A DNA stretch of 64,000 nucleotides from Aquimarina mytili (GCF_016735115.1 NZ_JAERQJ010000001.1:965501-1029500); one strand, 5' to 3'. Positions 19,401 through 29,501 are shown, counted from the stretch's first letter. The notes: generated by a model not told the origin, from the sequence alone. A program made the numbers and translations.

Positions 19401-21227
19401 GATCTGAAATTTCTTATTTTCTATGCACGTTTTGACGCAGGATTAGGTTTTGATATTATGCTGAAGGACTATGGTGATGCACATTGTAAAGGATCATCAG
19501 AAGAGATAGGAATTAATGGATGGTATGCTAATGGGCAGTCATATGCGTATCTGCAAGGAGAAGTTGGGTTAAAAGTAAAGCTATTTGGGAAGAGAAAGAA
19601 ATTTGCCATTTTCAAAGGAGGCGGAGCATTATTGATGCAGGCCAGGCTTCCTAATCCTGCTTGGTTTAGAGGATACTTAGGTGGGCAATATAGTATTTTA
19701 GGAGGATTGATTAAAGGTCGTTTCAGATTTAAAGTAGAGTTAGGTGATAAATGTGAAATTATCGGAGGTAGCGCCTTAGACGGGATTGTAGTGATAGGAG
19801 ATATGTCGCCAGGTGATAGATCTACAGAAGTGGATGTTTTCGCTGCACCACAAGTGGCATTTAATCTGCAAATAAACAAAATATTTGAGTTGCCCGATGA
19901 TACAGGAGATCGCAAGTATCGAATATTTATGGATACATTCGAAGTTACTAAAGATGGAAATGCAATTATTGGCGATGTAGAATGGAATAATAGAAATGAC
20001 AATGCCGTTTTTTATTCTCATGAAATATTACCCCCTAATTCAAATCTTAAAGCATTTGTACAGTTACATTTTGAAGAATTCATAAATGGTAAATGGGAAA
20101 CCATAATGGATGATGGTAAAATAGCAACCGAAACCAAGGAGGTTAACTTTACTACAGGCCAAGCACCCGAAAGTATACCATTAAGTAATATAGCGTATAC
20201 ATATCCGGTTGTAAATCAAAAGAACTTTTTTATTGATGAGTATGGCACGGGATATATTAATCTAAAAAGAGGACAATCTTATCTTTTTGACGCAGTACCT
20301 ACCTGGAATAAAACTATGTCAATGAATAGTTCAACAGGAGAAATATTGACAAATAGTTTTGGATATAATGCTGCAAAAAAACAACTAACCTTTAGTGTAC
20401 CTAATGATATATCAACTCAGAGTGATTATTCACTACGTATTACATTAAAACCTAAAGAAAATAATGCTTTTGATAATGTTACAGAATCGTATACATCAAA
20501 AGATATAGGAAGTGAAGATACGGGCAATGAATTAGAAATTCGATCCCAAAAAATTGAAGAATTAGCTGTAAAAGGCGAAGAAAGACAATTGTTGACTTTT
20601 GATTTTAGTACAAGTCAGTATACCACTTTTGAGAAAAAGATGAATGCCATGAAGGGGAACAATGATTTGTATAAACACGTTACGTATCCATATGGATTGA
20701 CATTGCTAATGACTATTGATCCTATCGAACCTTTTGAGTTAGTAGAATTAGTCGGAAGTAAGTATACAGCACATTCGCCGCTTATTGTAGCCAGAGCTAT
20801 TCCAGATAATTCATATTATCAAAATCAAATTTATCCATTACTGTATCAAGATTATCCTTTAAAAAACACTTTTTCAGTAACCAGAGATATTAGTAAAGTA
20901 GGGGTGCCGCCATTAGAAGGTGTTGAACCTTTATCATGGTACTTAACCTACTTAGAAAATAATCTTACTGGAGAGACAAGTTTATATAATCCATACAGAT
21001 ATAATCTTACTCATTATTATCATCAGGATTATGTTGATCTGCGATATCAATTAGTGAGTTCAGATCTGCCGTGGGAAGAGATAGAAATGTATCGTGATTT
21101 AATAATAGAACCTTTCCCATTAATGAAGAAAGGAAAATATAAAACCAAATTACAATATATTTTACCGGGGCAGACCAGAAATGGAGGAAGTGATGTTGTA
21201 AAATATACAAACCCATTATATGAATAA
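16491..21227 (+). CDS. Giant exported protein of unknown function
   Basis: A 1578-residue protein from the ATG at 16491. A TTG nine codons upstream is possible, but the ATG gives the cleaner signal peptide (LLHVLLYFCVFLFATSLFAK). No domain is recognised. The protein is almost wholly beta-rich, with a Thr-rich tract (~residues 185-195) and, in the middle, glycine-rich and aromatic strands (GTGFAGAVGAKFTTGVKFEV, GFAMNKFGGGFYNRMKM) that resemble barrel or stacked-strand repeats. No C-terminal sorting domain is seen; it ends KYTNPLYE. The stop overlaps the next gene's ATG by 8 bases, so the two are translationally coupled. Its place between the toxin pair and the SprB-like protein suggests a structural part of a surface assembly (inference). 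Confidence 0.8.
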   Translation: MTKLLHVLLYFCVFLFATSLFAKDLLVPVLYETIGEPIEKIKPIDSLSMTNPNLDKNIVVKKTLKAFRNFKSLERFDTPVIKTKSTRFTDKVGFKYTTPDSLKNKEWYKKAKNVFKTIEKTKNYIEELTNGDLGELPVAITPKTISNVTYTVGIAKAVFKPTYTELTVFLKVELPRTSTTTTTTAISTDPDNTETATQTTSTEEKDVLILGASNIKLSRDGGIIGEAKLNLISQFTVNLNSGAMLLTLKGDFENPGTYALIDCFGFKELGIDANLKFTNGLLFPVDKDGKEKNGYVESDFKIVASDWNDMVVNINLPEFGVKGVEGTTFKLNTAIFDFSDLRNDPETPSVYLDKYYSENKELWRGVYIKSLEVLLPKSFGKRNSYDRVTFGATDMIIDGQGVTGKFTGKNIFTLDEGTASGWDFSLDHFLLDIETNRLKAGEFNGQIRLPVSQVDSLKYNAIIQPDEYNFRVTTTKAIEFDVWNAQVSLTEDSYIEMKVKDDKFMPKANLNGSVSIQSGLKKEEENSSGSKDKTVDFDGIVFQNMLLQTESPKFSVSYFGYQGNMKLAKFPVTINEIAIRTPSDTKAELVFDFNINLTSESDGGNGGGTKLVINGVLDNSDGRDYWKYDGIDLERVFIQMEVAGMELKGAIFIFEDDTTYGTGFAGAVGAKFTTGVKFEVEAKALFGRTTDFRYWFADAEVTLPNGIPVFPGFAMNKFGGGFYNRMKMAGTTKAGNAAYNQIGASLSGVIYEPYNENGFGMKASVGIITQNSPDLFNATVEFGMSFLRSGGLQEIYLKGHGRLIAKLPVDFYDILDDQLADIADDNISGLAPFEPDGAITADVFIGYDFVNDIFHATSEVYVNMFNILEGVGPSGRAGWMDFYVAPDEWHILIGTPNDPIGIALNLGIIKLKTDGYFMTGDNLPGSPPPPDIVAQILGVDITKLDYMRDLNILESGKGMAFGSHFSVTTGDLKFLIFYARFDAGLGFDIMLKDYGDAHCKGSSEEIGINGWYANGQSYAYLQGEVGLKVKLFGKRKKFAIFKGGGALLMQARLPNPAWFRGYLGGQYSILGGLIKGRFRFKVELGDKCEIIGGSALDGIVVIGDMSPGDRSTEVDVFAAPQVAFNLQINKIFELPDDTGDRKYRIFMDTFEVTKDGNAIIGDVEWNNRNDNAVFYSHEILPPNSNLKAFVQLHFEEFINGKWETIMDDGKIATETKEVNFTTGQAPESIPLSNIAYTYPVVNQKNFFIDEYGTGYINLKRGQSYLFDAVPTWNKTMSMNSSTGEILTNSFGYNAAKKQLTFSVPNDISTQSDYSLRITLKPKENNAFDNVTESYTSKDIGSEDTGNELEIRSQKIEELAVKGEERQLLTFDFSTSQYTTFEKKMNAMKGNNDLYKHVTYPYGLTLLMTIDPIEPFELVELVGSKYTAHSPLIVARAIPDNSYYQNQIYPLLYQDYPLKNTFSVTRDISKVGVPPLEGVEPLSWYLTYLENNLTGETSLYNPYRYNLTHYYHQDYVDLRYQLVSSDLPWEEIEMYRDLIIEPFPLMKKGKYKTKLQYILPGQTRNGGSDVVKYTNPLYE

Positions 21228-23319
21228 GCACTTGAATCACATATATGTTCTAGTAGTATTACTAGTTCTATTGCCATTTCATATTTCGGCCCAAGATCCT
21301 ATTGGTGATGAAATTCCTGAAGTGAAAGTTATAGGTACTGTCACAAAAGATGCTATTATGTTACGTTGGGCAGTAAATACTCCTCTTGCATGGAAATATG
21401 TCAACCAATACGGCTATACATTAGAGCGTAAAACAATAGCAATAGGGCAGGAAATCCTGAAAGATCCAATTGTAAAAAACATAACTCCCATTCCTATATT
21501 GCCAAAACCAATGATGGAGTGGGAAAGTTTTGTTGAAGGAAATGAAAATGCGGCTATTGCTGCCCAGGCAATTTATGGAGAGGACTTTGAAGTAGAGTTA
21601 GAAGAAGGAGGAAATGGGATTTTAAATATTATCAACCTGGCTGAAGCTTTAGAACAGCGTTTCTCTTTTGCACTTTTTGCCGCTGATCAAGATTATGAAG
21701 TAGCAAAATATTCTGGTTTAGCATTTGTCGACATCGATGTAAAGCCAAATGAACGCTATTTATATACTGTAAGTACTGCGATACCAAAAGAAAAACTGAA
21801 TGTCAAATTTGGAGGAGTATATCTCGGATTATCAGATTACCAACCACTACCAGAACCACAGGATTTTGTAGGCGTATTTAATGATAAAAATGTGATGTTA
21901 AGCTGGAATTTTACGTTGTTGAAAAAACAGTATAATAATTATATTATTGAACGTTCAGATGATGGAAATATCTATAAAGCTTTAAGTGATATTCCTATTG
22001 TTAATTTGAATGAGCGTAAGAAGAACCCATCGGATCGCATGTTTTATATAGATAGCCTTCCACAAAATAATAAGGAATACCATTATCGATTAAAAGGAAT
22101 ATCCCCTTTTGGCGAAATAGGCCCACCATCTAAAGTGATTTCTGGTTCTGGTAAAAAACCATTGCAACATAATCCCGCAATAACTGAAGCTAAATTATTA
22201 CCTGATAATAATAGTGCTAGAATTACCTGGGAGTTTCCAGAAGAAGGACTGGCATCTATTGATCATTTCGAGCTAAATCGATCCGATCTCATCAAAGGTA
22301 ATTTTGCTACAATTATTTCTAATATTTCTAAAGATAAACGTAGCATTGAGTATTCTAATCTTAATGCTATCAATTATTTTACAATTACTGCCGTTGGTAT
22401 TAATGGCTATAAACGAGTTTCCTTCCCAAAAATGGTACAACCCGTAGATGATACTCCGCCATCTATTCCTATTGGATTAACGGGAGTGATTGATTCTACC
22501 GGGGTAGTGCAATTAAGCTGGCAAAAAAATACAGAACCCGATTTTTTAGGGTATCGGGTGTTTAGAGCTAATCTGGAAAACGAAGAATTTACTCAGATAA
22601 CCTTTAAAACTATACCTCAAAGTAATATTGCCGATACTATAAATATCAAAACCCTAAATAGTAAGGTGTATTATAAAATACAAGCTTTCGATATGAGATA
22701 CAATCCCTCTGGTTTTTCAGAGATATTGATGCTTGAAAAACCTGATGTAATTCCGCCAACAAAACCTGTTTTTAAATCATTCAAAGCCGATAAGGGAGTA
22801 GTTGAACTCTACTGGATCAATAGTAGCAGTAGCGATGCTTTTAAAACATTAGTGTATCGAAAAGTAAAAGGCGAAGATACTCCATGGGAGTTAATTGCAG
22901 AAACTGATTTACCGGATAATAGCTTTAAAGATACTACTGCAAAACCAATAGTAGTATATCTGTATACATTGGTGACTATGGATAAGTCTGGATTAGAATC
23001 AGAACCTGTGACACCATTAACTGTAAGCTTACCCGATAATGTATTAAAAGCAGAGATAGATAAGTTTACAGCTTTGGTAAATAGAGAAGAAAAAAAGATT
23101 ATGCTCACCTGGAAGTATAAAGTAGATGATGTGGTCGAGTTTTCTCTATATAAGGCTGAAGAAGAACAAAAACCAACGCTTTATAAAGTCTTTAAAAATG
23201 ACACGAATCAGTTTACAGATCAAAATTTAACGGTAAATACAAAATATAGCTATCTGTTGCAAGCAACATTTAGTTCGGGGGCTAAGTCTCCCTTAAAAAA
23301 AATAGAAGTAGAATACTAA
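21220..23319 (+). CDS. Exported protein with multiple fibronectin type III domains
   Basis: 699 residues. The signal peptide is at the start (YVLVVLLVLLPFHISAQ). The rest is made mainly of about five fibronectin-type III-like units, seen from recurring patterns such as VMLSWNFTLL, ARITWEFPEEG, VQLSWQKNTEPDFLGYRVFR, VELYWINSSSSDAFKTLVYR and IMLTWKYKVDD, each followed by a YYKIQAFD-type strand. No catalytic motif and no T9SS sorting tail were found. It overlaps the previous gene by 8 bases and is followed after 9 bases by the SprB-repeat gene. Probably a binding or spacer protein of the surface cluster; function unknown. Confidence 0.85.
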   Translation: MNKHLNHIYVLVVLLVLLPFHISAQDPIGDEIPEVKVIGTVTKDAIMLRWAVNTPLAWKYVNQYGYTLERKTIAIGQEILKDPIVKNITPIPILPKPMMEWESFVEGNENAAIAAQAIYGEDFEVELEEGGNGILNIINLAEALEQRFSFALFAADQDYEVAKYSGLAFVDIDVKPNERYLYTVSTAIPKEKLNVKFGGVYLGLSDYQPLPEPQDFVGVFNDKNVMLSWNFTLLKKQYNNYIIERSDDGNIYKALSDIPIVNLNERKKNPSDRMFYIDSLPQNNKEYHYRLKGISPFGEIGPPSKVISGSGKKPLQHNPAITEAKLLPDNNSARITWEFPEEGLASIDHFELNRSDLIKGNFATIISNISKDKRSIEYSNLNAINYFTITAVGINGYKRVSFPKMVQPVDDTPPSIPIGLTGVIDSTGVVQLSWQKNTEPDFLGYRVFRANLENEEFTQITFKTIPQSNIADTINIKTLNSKVYYKIQAFDMRYNPSGFSEILMLEKPDVIPPTKPVFKSFKADKGVVELYWINSSSSDAFKTLVYRKVKGEDTPWELIAETDLPDNSFKDTTAKPIVVYLYTLVTMDKSGLESEPVTPLTVSLPDNVLKAEIDKFTALVNREEKKIMLTWKYKVDDVVEFSLYKAEEEQKPTLYKVFKNDTNQFTDQNLTVNTKYSYLLQATFSSGAKSPLKKIEVEY

Positions 23320-23328
23320 AGAGAATAT

Positions 23329-26300
23329 ATGAAGAGGTTATTACTTATTTTAATAGTATTGTTCATTTCGCTTGGGGCGTATGCGCAGGACTATACAATA
23401 AAAGTAGAAGGGTATATAGGTATGGCCGGAAGTTCTTGCGGAAGTAGTAGAGGTCTTATGACAGTAACTCTAATTCGCGCAGACGGAAGCGAAAAAATAA
23501 TCATAGATAACCCTTCGGGTCTTGCAAATAGCAATTATTCGGCTACGTTTGTTTATGATGATTCAAATCCAATAACCGGTGTTGAATTTTATACCAAAAG
23601 AAGAAAAGACAAAATTGATTGTAAAAGAAAACATACCAGGTTAACAGTACCAGTTAATGGCTTTTGTTCCGACACAAGATATGCTGCTGCTGAAGTACAT
23701 GGGGCATTCCCGGGTTGGGCAAATATCTCGGTATATCCAAATACAAATTTGTCTTATGATGGAGTTACAACTCCATATACAGTTTGTGAGACAGGCTCTG
23801 TTAACATTGTTGCAACAGCTGGATTTGCAACTCCTAGTGATATATATCGATGGGAGTATTTTGATACTATTGGAACAAAGGAAATAGAAGCAAGAGAATT
23901 AACGTTGTTAAAACAGGCGGTAGAAGATGCTCAACAGAACTTAGCGGATTGTTTGGAAGAACCTGGAGCTGATTGTAGATTTTTTAGGGCGAGACTTAGA
24001 AGAGCTCAAGATGAACTCAATGCATATTCGGGACCCTTAACAGAAATCGTTCCTTTTGATGGTTGGAAAGAAATTACCAATAAGAGAGGTCAGTCTAATA
24101 TCGATTTATCATTGAACGATTTGTACCCTAATGCTAATGATCGAGAAAAAGCAATAAATAAAAATATAAGAATTAGGTTTGGCCCGGGATGTTTTGACTA
24201 TGGAGAAATGTCGGTGATTTATCTTCCTGAACCACCAACAGTAACTAAAGTAGATGTAATACAACCGAAATGTTCAGACAGTCAACTAGGAGAAATCGAA
24301 TTGTTTTTTGATAGACAGATTTATCCTAATGAAAGAATCGACATTAGCTTAGAAAGGAAAAATCAGGCCGATGTTTATGAGGCTAAGGATAAAAATGTTG
24401 GGATTCAAGGTTTTTTTGAAGTTAATCCAACTACTTATAGATATACATGGATTCCATCTCCAACGGCAGACTTAATCGCAGGTGAATATAAGGTTATCGT
24501 ATCTGGTTATGAAAAGGATGATATAGATAAAACTCCATTTTGTGATGAGTTTATACATTATTTTGAGATCAACGCGCCAACACCTGTAAAGTTTACTTCT
24601 CTTGCCACGCAACCTATTTGTGTAGATGGAACAGGAAGTATTAAAGTAACTGCTTCCGGAGGAACGTTACCTGGCGGGAGATATCAGTTCGCGCTTACTG
24701 GAGGGTTAAATACAGGATGGCAATCACCAACCCCAAATACAAATAATACATATACGTTTTCGGATCTTGATTCAGAGAAAAATTATACGATAAAAGTAAG
24801 ATTAACTAATGGAACAGATTCTTGTGAAGGTACAGGTCAGAATCCTACAGATACAAATATTCCTATTTCAAAGCCTGCAAACACAATTAAAATACAATCA
24901 GCTTCGATAAATGAGAACCCATCATACCCAGGAGCATCTAATGGTGCTATTGATGTAATACTTAAAACGGGTTCTACAGCTAAATCTCCTTTTACCTATG
25001 AAGCTTTTCTTGGAACTTCTTTGCAAAAATCAGAGACTACTAGTAATATTAGTGCAACTTTAAGTGGTTTGATAGAAGGGGAGTATACTATAAAAGTAAC
25101 AGATGATAATGGTTGTAGTGATACCTTTGTGACAAAAGTTATATTAACCGACGCAGAAGCCATTACAATAGAAAATATAATAGTCGATCAATCGGTGGAT
25201 TGTTTTAATGGAAATAATGGTAGCCTTAGAGCAGTAGTCATAGGCGGAAATGGAAATTACAATTTTAAATGGACAAAAGTTGGAGACAATTTGTTTTCTA
25301 AATCAGGAAACCCAATTAAAGATCTTGAACCCGGAGACTATATCCTAACAGTAGGAGATTCAAGAACAGACTTTGCAATTCCGGCTTCCTATGCTGTTGG
25401 TAGTAAAATGATAGATAATCCTACGCAGGTTAGAGTCACCGATGTAAGTATCGAGCATATTAAATGTAAAGGTGGAAATGGAAAAATAACAGTTACGGCC
25501 GTCGGCGGAACACCTCCCTATAGTTATCGTTTAGGTGTAATAGGAAATTATACAGATTTAACAAATAATAGCAATATCTGGGATATTACCATAGACAGTA
25601 AAATGTCTGAATACTTATATATTAAAGATTCTAAATCATGTGAATTCATGGTTGTGGATATTATAACTGTCAATGAACCAGATCTGGCATTAACTATTGA
25701 TAATATTTCTACTATAGATAATACTGTTCTTGGAGGTTCGTCAGGCGAAATAACTATTGATATTATTGGCGGTACACCAGGTTATACTATTACTTGGCAA
25801 AAAGACGGAGCTTTAATACCCAATACAGGAGCATCCATTACTGGTCTTTTTGCAGGAGAATACATAGCAACAGTGGTTGATAATAATGATTGTAGTACGA
25901 TTTCTAATGTAATTACGATAATTGATCCATTAAGTTTATCGGTATCAAAGACCGATGTATCCTGTTTTGATGGAAATGACGGAAAAATCATTTTAAATCC
26001 ACAAGGAGGAACAAGACCATATTCTTTTTCTATTGATAATAAACAAAGCTATATTTCAGAAAATGATCTTACTAATCTTACTATAGAAGGATTAGTTGAT
26101 GGGATATATGATGTATGGTTAAGAGATAATGGAAACCTTGAAATATCAACTCCAGAAACAATAACTATTGACCAGCCCGATAAAATTACAATTATACAAG
26201 CTTCGTTAGAGCATGTTACAACGATAGGGGGTACAGATGGAAGTATTGCTATCGATGTGATAGGAGGAACAGGAAATAAAACATTTTTATGGACTAAACT

Positions 26301-29300
26301 AAATGATCCCACTTTCAATAAAAGTACCCAAAACATTGATAATTTATCATTTGGGGTGTACACAGTGATTATAAAAGATGAAAAGGACTGTAGTATTGAT
26401 AAAACTTATGAAGTAAAAGAACCACTTCCAATGGAAGTGGTTATTAGCGAAGCTGTACCGATTTTATGCCATGATGATGCTCTTGGAGAACTTCTTGCAA
26501 CAGTAACGGGTGGATATCCAATAGATTCTTCACCGTCTGACTTTGAATATATGTGGTATCAAATTGTAAATACGATAGAAACTCCCATAAATATTGATTT
26601 TACAATAGATCGTATCAAAAATTTATCTGCCGGAACATATAAAGTAGTTACAAAAGATAGTAAAGGAGCATCAGCAGAAAATATATTTGATCTTGTAGAG
26701 CCTGATGACCTTTCAGTAACACTTACTAATACTCCAATTGATGTAAAATGTAGAGGAGAGGCAACAGGAAGTATTGATATCACAGTTTCAGGAGGACCTA
26801 AAGATGAAAACACAGGCGAGTACTTACCTTACGCATTTAGTTGGACAAAAGTAGGAGATCCTGATTTTAAGGCTACTACAGAAGATCTTCAAAATATTAC
26901 GGCAGGAACATACGAAGTAGTAGTGATCGATGATAACTTGTGTACAACATCACTTAGTCAAGCCATTGTGATAGAGCAACCCGATGCTATTTTAGAAATT
27001 TACGACTTGAAACCAGTTAATTTAACAGGATTCCAGACTCAAAACGGGAGTATATCTTTAGAGGTTAGAGGGGGGACTCCGCCTTATAATTACACTTGGA
27101 CAGATTTAGATAACCCACTATATACCGCTTCAACTCAAGATATAGATCAATTGGTCATTGGAAGATATCAATTGATTGTAACTGATAAAAATGATTGTAC
27201 GACATCAATAACGCAAGAAATAACAGAACCAAATCAATTAATTGTAGCCATTCAACCCATAACTTTGGATAATAGTATACAATGTTTCGGAGAGAAAACG
27301 CTGGTACCATTAACCACTACTACTGTAGGTGGTGTTGGATCCTATACTTACGAATGGTTTGAAGAAAATGATTTAAACACCGTGCTTTTTACAACATCAG
27401 AAACTACTACAGTTAACGCAGGTACATATGTAGTGGTTGTAACCGATGAAAACGGAAATAAAGATGATGATACATATATAATTACTGAACCCGAAATACT
27501 TGATATCAGCGAAAGTGTAACTCATTTATTGTGTAAAGGCGATAATAATGGTCGTATTGATATTACAGTTGTAGGCGGTGTGAAACCGTATTCATTTAAC
27601 TGGAGTAACGGTGAGACTACAGAAGATTTATCGTCACTTAGAGCAGGAAACTATACAATCCTAATTACAGATACTAATGATTGTACGTTGGAAAAAGAAA
27701 TTGTTGTTAATCAACCTCCAGGGTTATTTATAGATGGAGATATTACCAGACTTTATCCTTCTACGAGTGGTGCTAGAGACGGAAGTGTCACTGTAAATAT
27801 TGGAGGAGGAATACCTCCGTATACTTACGAATGGAGAGATTTTAATGGCGTTTTACAGGCCTCAAGCACAAATGTTCTTGATAATATCGGTGCCGAAAAA
27901 TATTCATTAAGAATTAAAGATTTTAATAATTGTGAACTTTATATACCTGATGTTGATCTATTTGAGCCACCACCACTAAAAGTTGTTGTTGAAAGGGTCA
28001 ATGTTATTACTTGTAATGGTGATACATCTGGCAGTGTAATTGCTTTAGCAGAAGGAGGAAGACCTTTTAATGCAACAAAACAATATAATTATGCGTGGTT
28101 CGATGCAGATCTAAATGCACCCATAGGCGGAAACAGTTTTATACTGGAAAATATAGGTTTTGGAAATTATTATGTGATAGTTACCGATGCTGCAGATACA
28201 GAAGCAATTAGTAACGTATTTCAACTTGTTCAACCCGATCAGCTTCAGGTTGAGCTAAAAACAGATTTCATGAATTGTGGAGATGGTAATGATTGGACAA
28301 TCACTCCAGAAGTCGAAGGAGGAACTCCTCCATACACCTATTTATGGAATACTAATGAGATCAGTTCTATAATAGAAAATGTAGTACCCGGAACGTATTC
28401 AGTTGAAATTACAGATGTTAGAGGATGCCGCACCAGGGGTGAGGTCACATTAAATCCGCCAGAATCTTTAACTGTTTCAGAATCGCTCACTATACCCACC
28501 TGTTATGGAGGAAGTGATGGAGCGATATTTTTAGAAACCAAAGGAGGAACCCCACCCTATGTTTTTGAGTGGAGTAATGGATATAAAACAGAAGATATAG
28601 AAAATATACCTTCAGGTTCATATACAATTACGGTTACAGATTCTAAAGGATGTAAGATTCAAGAAAATATTGTTCTAAATGATCCAGATAGATTAATTGT
28701 CGATTTAGGAGAAGATGTTACCTTGTGTAAAGATCAGACCATAGTTTTAAACGCAACCATAGATGATCCAGATGCAAAATATGTTTGGACTTCTACAAAT
28801 GGATATACTAGTTCTGAACCAGTAATTGAAGTTGAAGATTCTAGTATTTATGAAGTTGTAGTTACAGATTCAAAAGGTTGCGTGGCTACAGATAATATAT
28901 TTATTGATAGAGTTACTGATGTCATTTCCGCACAATTTATTGCATCTACCCAAGTATTTACTGGAGAAGAATTTGTTATAGTCGATAATAGTAACCCGAT
29001 TCCAGACTCATTAGAATGGATTTTTCCGAAAGAAGCAATAGTTACTTATGAGGATAATAATTATGCAGAGCTAATTTTTGAAACTCCGGGGGAATATGAA
29101 ATCACTCTTCAAACTAACCGAGGACTGTGCAGTGCTACAATTACGAAAAAGGTTTTTGTTGTGGATAAAGAATTTGAAGATGATCAAGCAGAAAATAACA
29201 CCGAAATTCAAAGTTATATAGATTACTTAATCTACCCTAACCCTTCAAATAATGGAAAGTTTACTGTGGATGTGAGCTTATCAGAAAAAAAATCTATTAG

Positions 29301-29469
29301 TCTAAAAATCTTTAATATGATTAATAATACCTTAATAGATTTTAGAGAAGGAAAGGAGAATGATACCTATAAGTTCGATTATGATATGTCATCGTTAACG
29401 TCTGGAGTATATTTTATTTTACTAGAAACTTCATCTGCCAGTCAGGTAAGAAAATTAGTAATTGAATAG
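23329..29469 (+). CDS. SprB-repeat surface protein with T9SS sorting domain
   Basis: 2046 residues. Signal peptide (LLLILIVLFISLGAYAQ), then a unique N-terminal region containing a short helical stretch (~185-225). About 16 SprB-type repeats (~420-1800) follow; each has a Cys near the start, a GGTPPYxYxW-like core and a GxYxVxVxDxxxC end. Next come two PKD-like units (~1805-1960) and a type A T9SS sorting domain starting at IDYLIYPNPSNNGKFTVDVS and ending SQVRKLVIE. SprB of Flavobacterium johnsoniae is a mobile gliding adhesin exported by the T9SS; this protein shares its repeat family but is much shorter, and no SprF/PorP-like partner gene lies beside it. It is the last gene of the cluster. 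Likely cell-surface adhesin or scaffold. Confidence 0.88.
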   Translation: MKRLLLILIVLFISLGAYAQDYTIKVEGYIGMAGSSCGSSRGLMTVTLIRADGSEKIIIDNPSGLANSNYSATFVYDDSNPITGVEFYTKRRKDKIDCKRKHTRLTVPVNGFCSDTRYAAAEVHGAFPGWANISVYPNTNLSYDGVTTPYTVCETGSVNIVATAGFATPSDIYRWEYFDTIGTKEIEARELTLLKQAVEDAQQNLADCLEEPGADCRFFRARLRRAQDELNAYSGPLTEIVPFDGWKEITNKRGQSNIDLSLNDLYPNANDREKAINKNIRIRFGPGCFDYGEMSVIYLPEPPTVTKVDVIQPKCSDSQLGEIELFFDRQIYPNERIDISLERKNQADVYEAKDKNVGIQGFFEVNPTTYRYTWIPSPTADLIAGEYKVIVSGYEKDDIDKTPFCDEFIHYFEINAPTPVKFTSLATQPICVDGTGSIKVTASGGTLPGGRYQFALTGGLNTGWQSPTPNTNNTYTFSDLDSEKNYTIKVRLTNGTDSCEGTGQNPTDTNIPISKPANTIKIQSASINENPSYPGASNGAIDVILKTGSTAKSPFTYEAFLGTSLQKSETTSNISATLSGLIEGEYTIKVTDDNGCSDTFVTKVILTDAEAITIENIIVDQSVDCFNGNNGSLRAVVIGGNGNYNFKWTKVGDNLFSKSGNPIKDLEPGDYILTVGDSRTDFAIPASYAVGSKMIDNPTQVRVTDVSIEHIKCKGGNGKITVTAVGGTPPYSYRLGVIGNYTDLTNNSNIWDITIDSKMSEYLYIKDSKSCEFMVVDIITVNEPDLALTIDNISTIDNTVLGGSSGEITIDIIGGTPGYTITWQKDGALIPNTGASITGLFAGEYIATVVDNNDCSTISNVITIIDPLSLSVSKTDVSCFDGNDGKIILNPQGGTRPYSFSIDNKQSYISENDLTNLTIEGLVDGIYDVWLRDNGNLEISTPETITIDQPDKITIIQASLEHVTTIGGTDGSIAIDVIGGTGNKTFLWTKLNDPTFNKSTQNIDNLSFGVYTVIIKDEKDCSIDKTYEVKEPLPMEVVISEAVPILCHDDALGELLATVTGGYPIDSSPSDFEYMWYQIVNTIETPINIDFTIDRIKNLSAGTYKVVTKDSKGASAENIFDLVEPDDLSVTLTNTPIDVKCRGEATGSIDITVSGGPKDENTGEYLPYAFSWTKVGDPDFKATTEDLQNITAGTYEVVVIDDNLCTTSLSQAIVIEQPDAILEIYDLKPVNLTGFQTQNGSISLEVRGGTPPYNYTWTDLDNPLYTASTQDIDQLVIGRYQLIVTDKNDCTTSITQEITEPNQLIVAIQPITLDNSIQCFGEKTLVPLTTTTVGGVGSYTYEWFEENDLNTVLFTTSETTTVNAGTYVVVVTDENGNKDDDTYIITEPEILDISESVTHLLCKGDNNGRIDITVVGGVKPYSFNWSNGETTEDLSSLRAGNYTILITDTNDCTLEKEIVVNQPPGLFIDGDITRLYPSTSGARDGSVTVNIGGGIPPYTYEWRDFNGVLQASSTNVLDNIGAEKYSLRIKDFNNCELYIPDVDLFEPPPLKVVVERVNVITCNGDTSGSVIALAEGGRPFNATKQYNYAWFDADLNAPIGGNSFILENIGFGNYYVIVTDAADTEAISNVFQLVQPDQLQVELKTDFMNCGDGNDWTITPEVEGGTPPYTYLWNTNEISSIIENVVPGTYSVEITDVRGCRTRGEVTLNPPESLTVSESLTIPTCYGGSDGAIFLETKGGTPPYVFEWSNGYKTEDIENIPSGSYTITVTDSKGCKIQENIVLNDPDRLIVDLGEDVTLCKDQTIVLNATIDDPDAKYVWTSTNGYTSSEPVIEVEDSSIYEVVVTDSKGCVATDNIFIDRVTDVISAQFIASTQVFTGEEFVIVDNSNPIPDSLEWIFPKEAIVTYEDNNYAELIFETPGEYEITLQTNRGLCSATITKKVFVVDKEFEDDQAENNTEIQSYIDYLIYPNPSNNGKFTVDVSLSEKKSISLKIFNMINNTLIDFREGKENDTYKFDYDMSSLTSGVYFILLETSSASQVRKLVIE

Positions 29470-29501
29470 CGGGTATTAAAATTCAAAAGAATATGGGAAA
29501 G

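Noticed and set aside
24590..28720. Long repeat tract that could be mistaken for a CRISPR or satellite array
   Set aside because: The periodicity is at protein level (SprB repeats of ~80-90 residues) and the DNA units are diverged; no uniform repeat-spacer structure.
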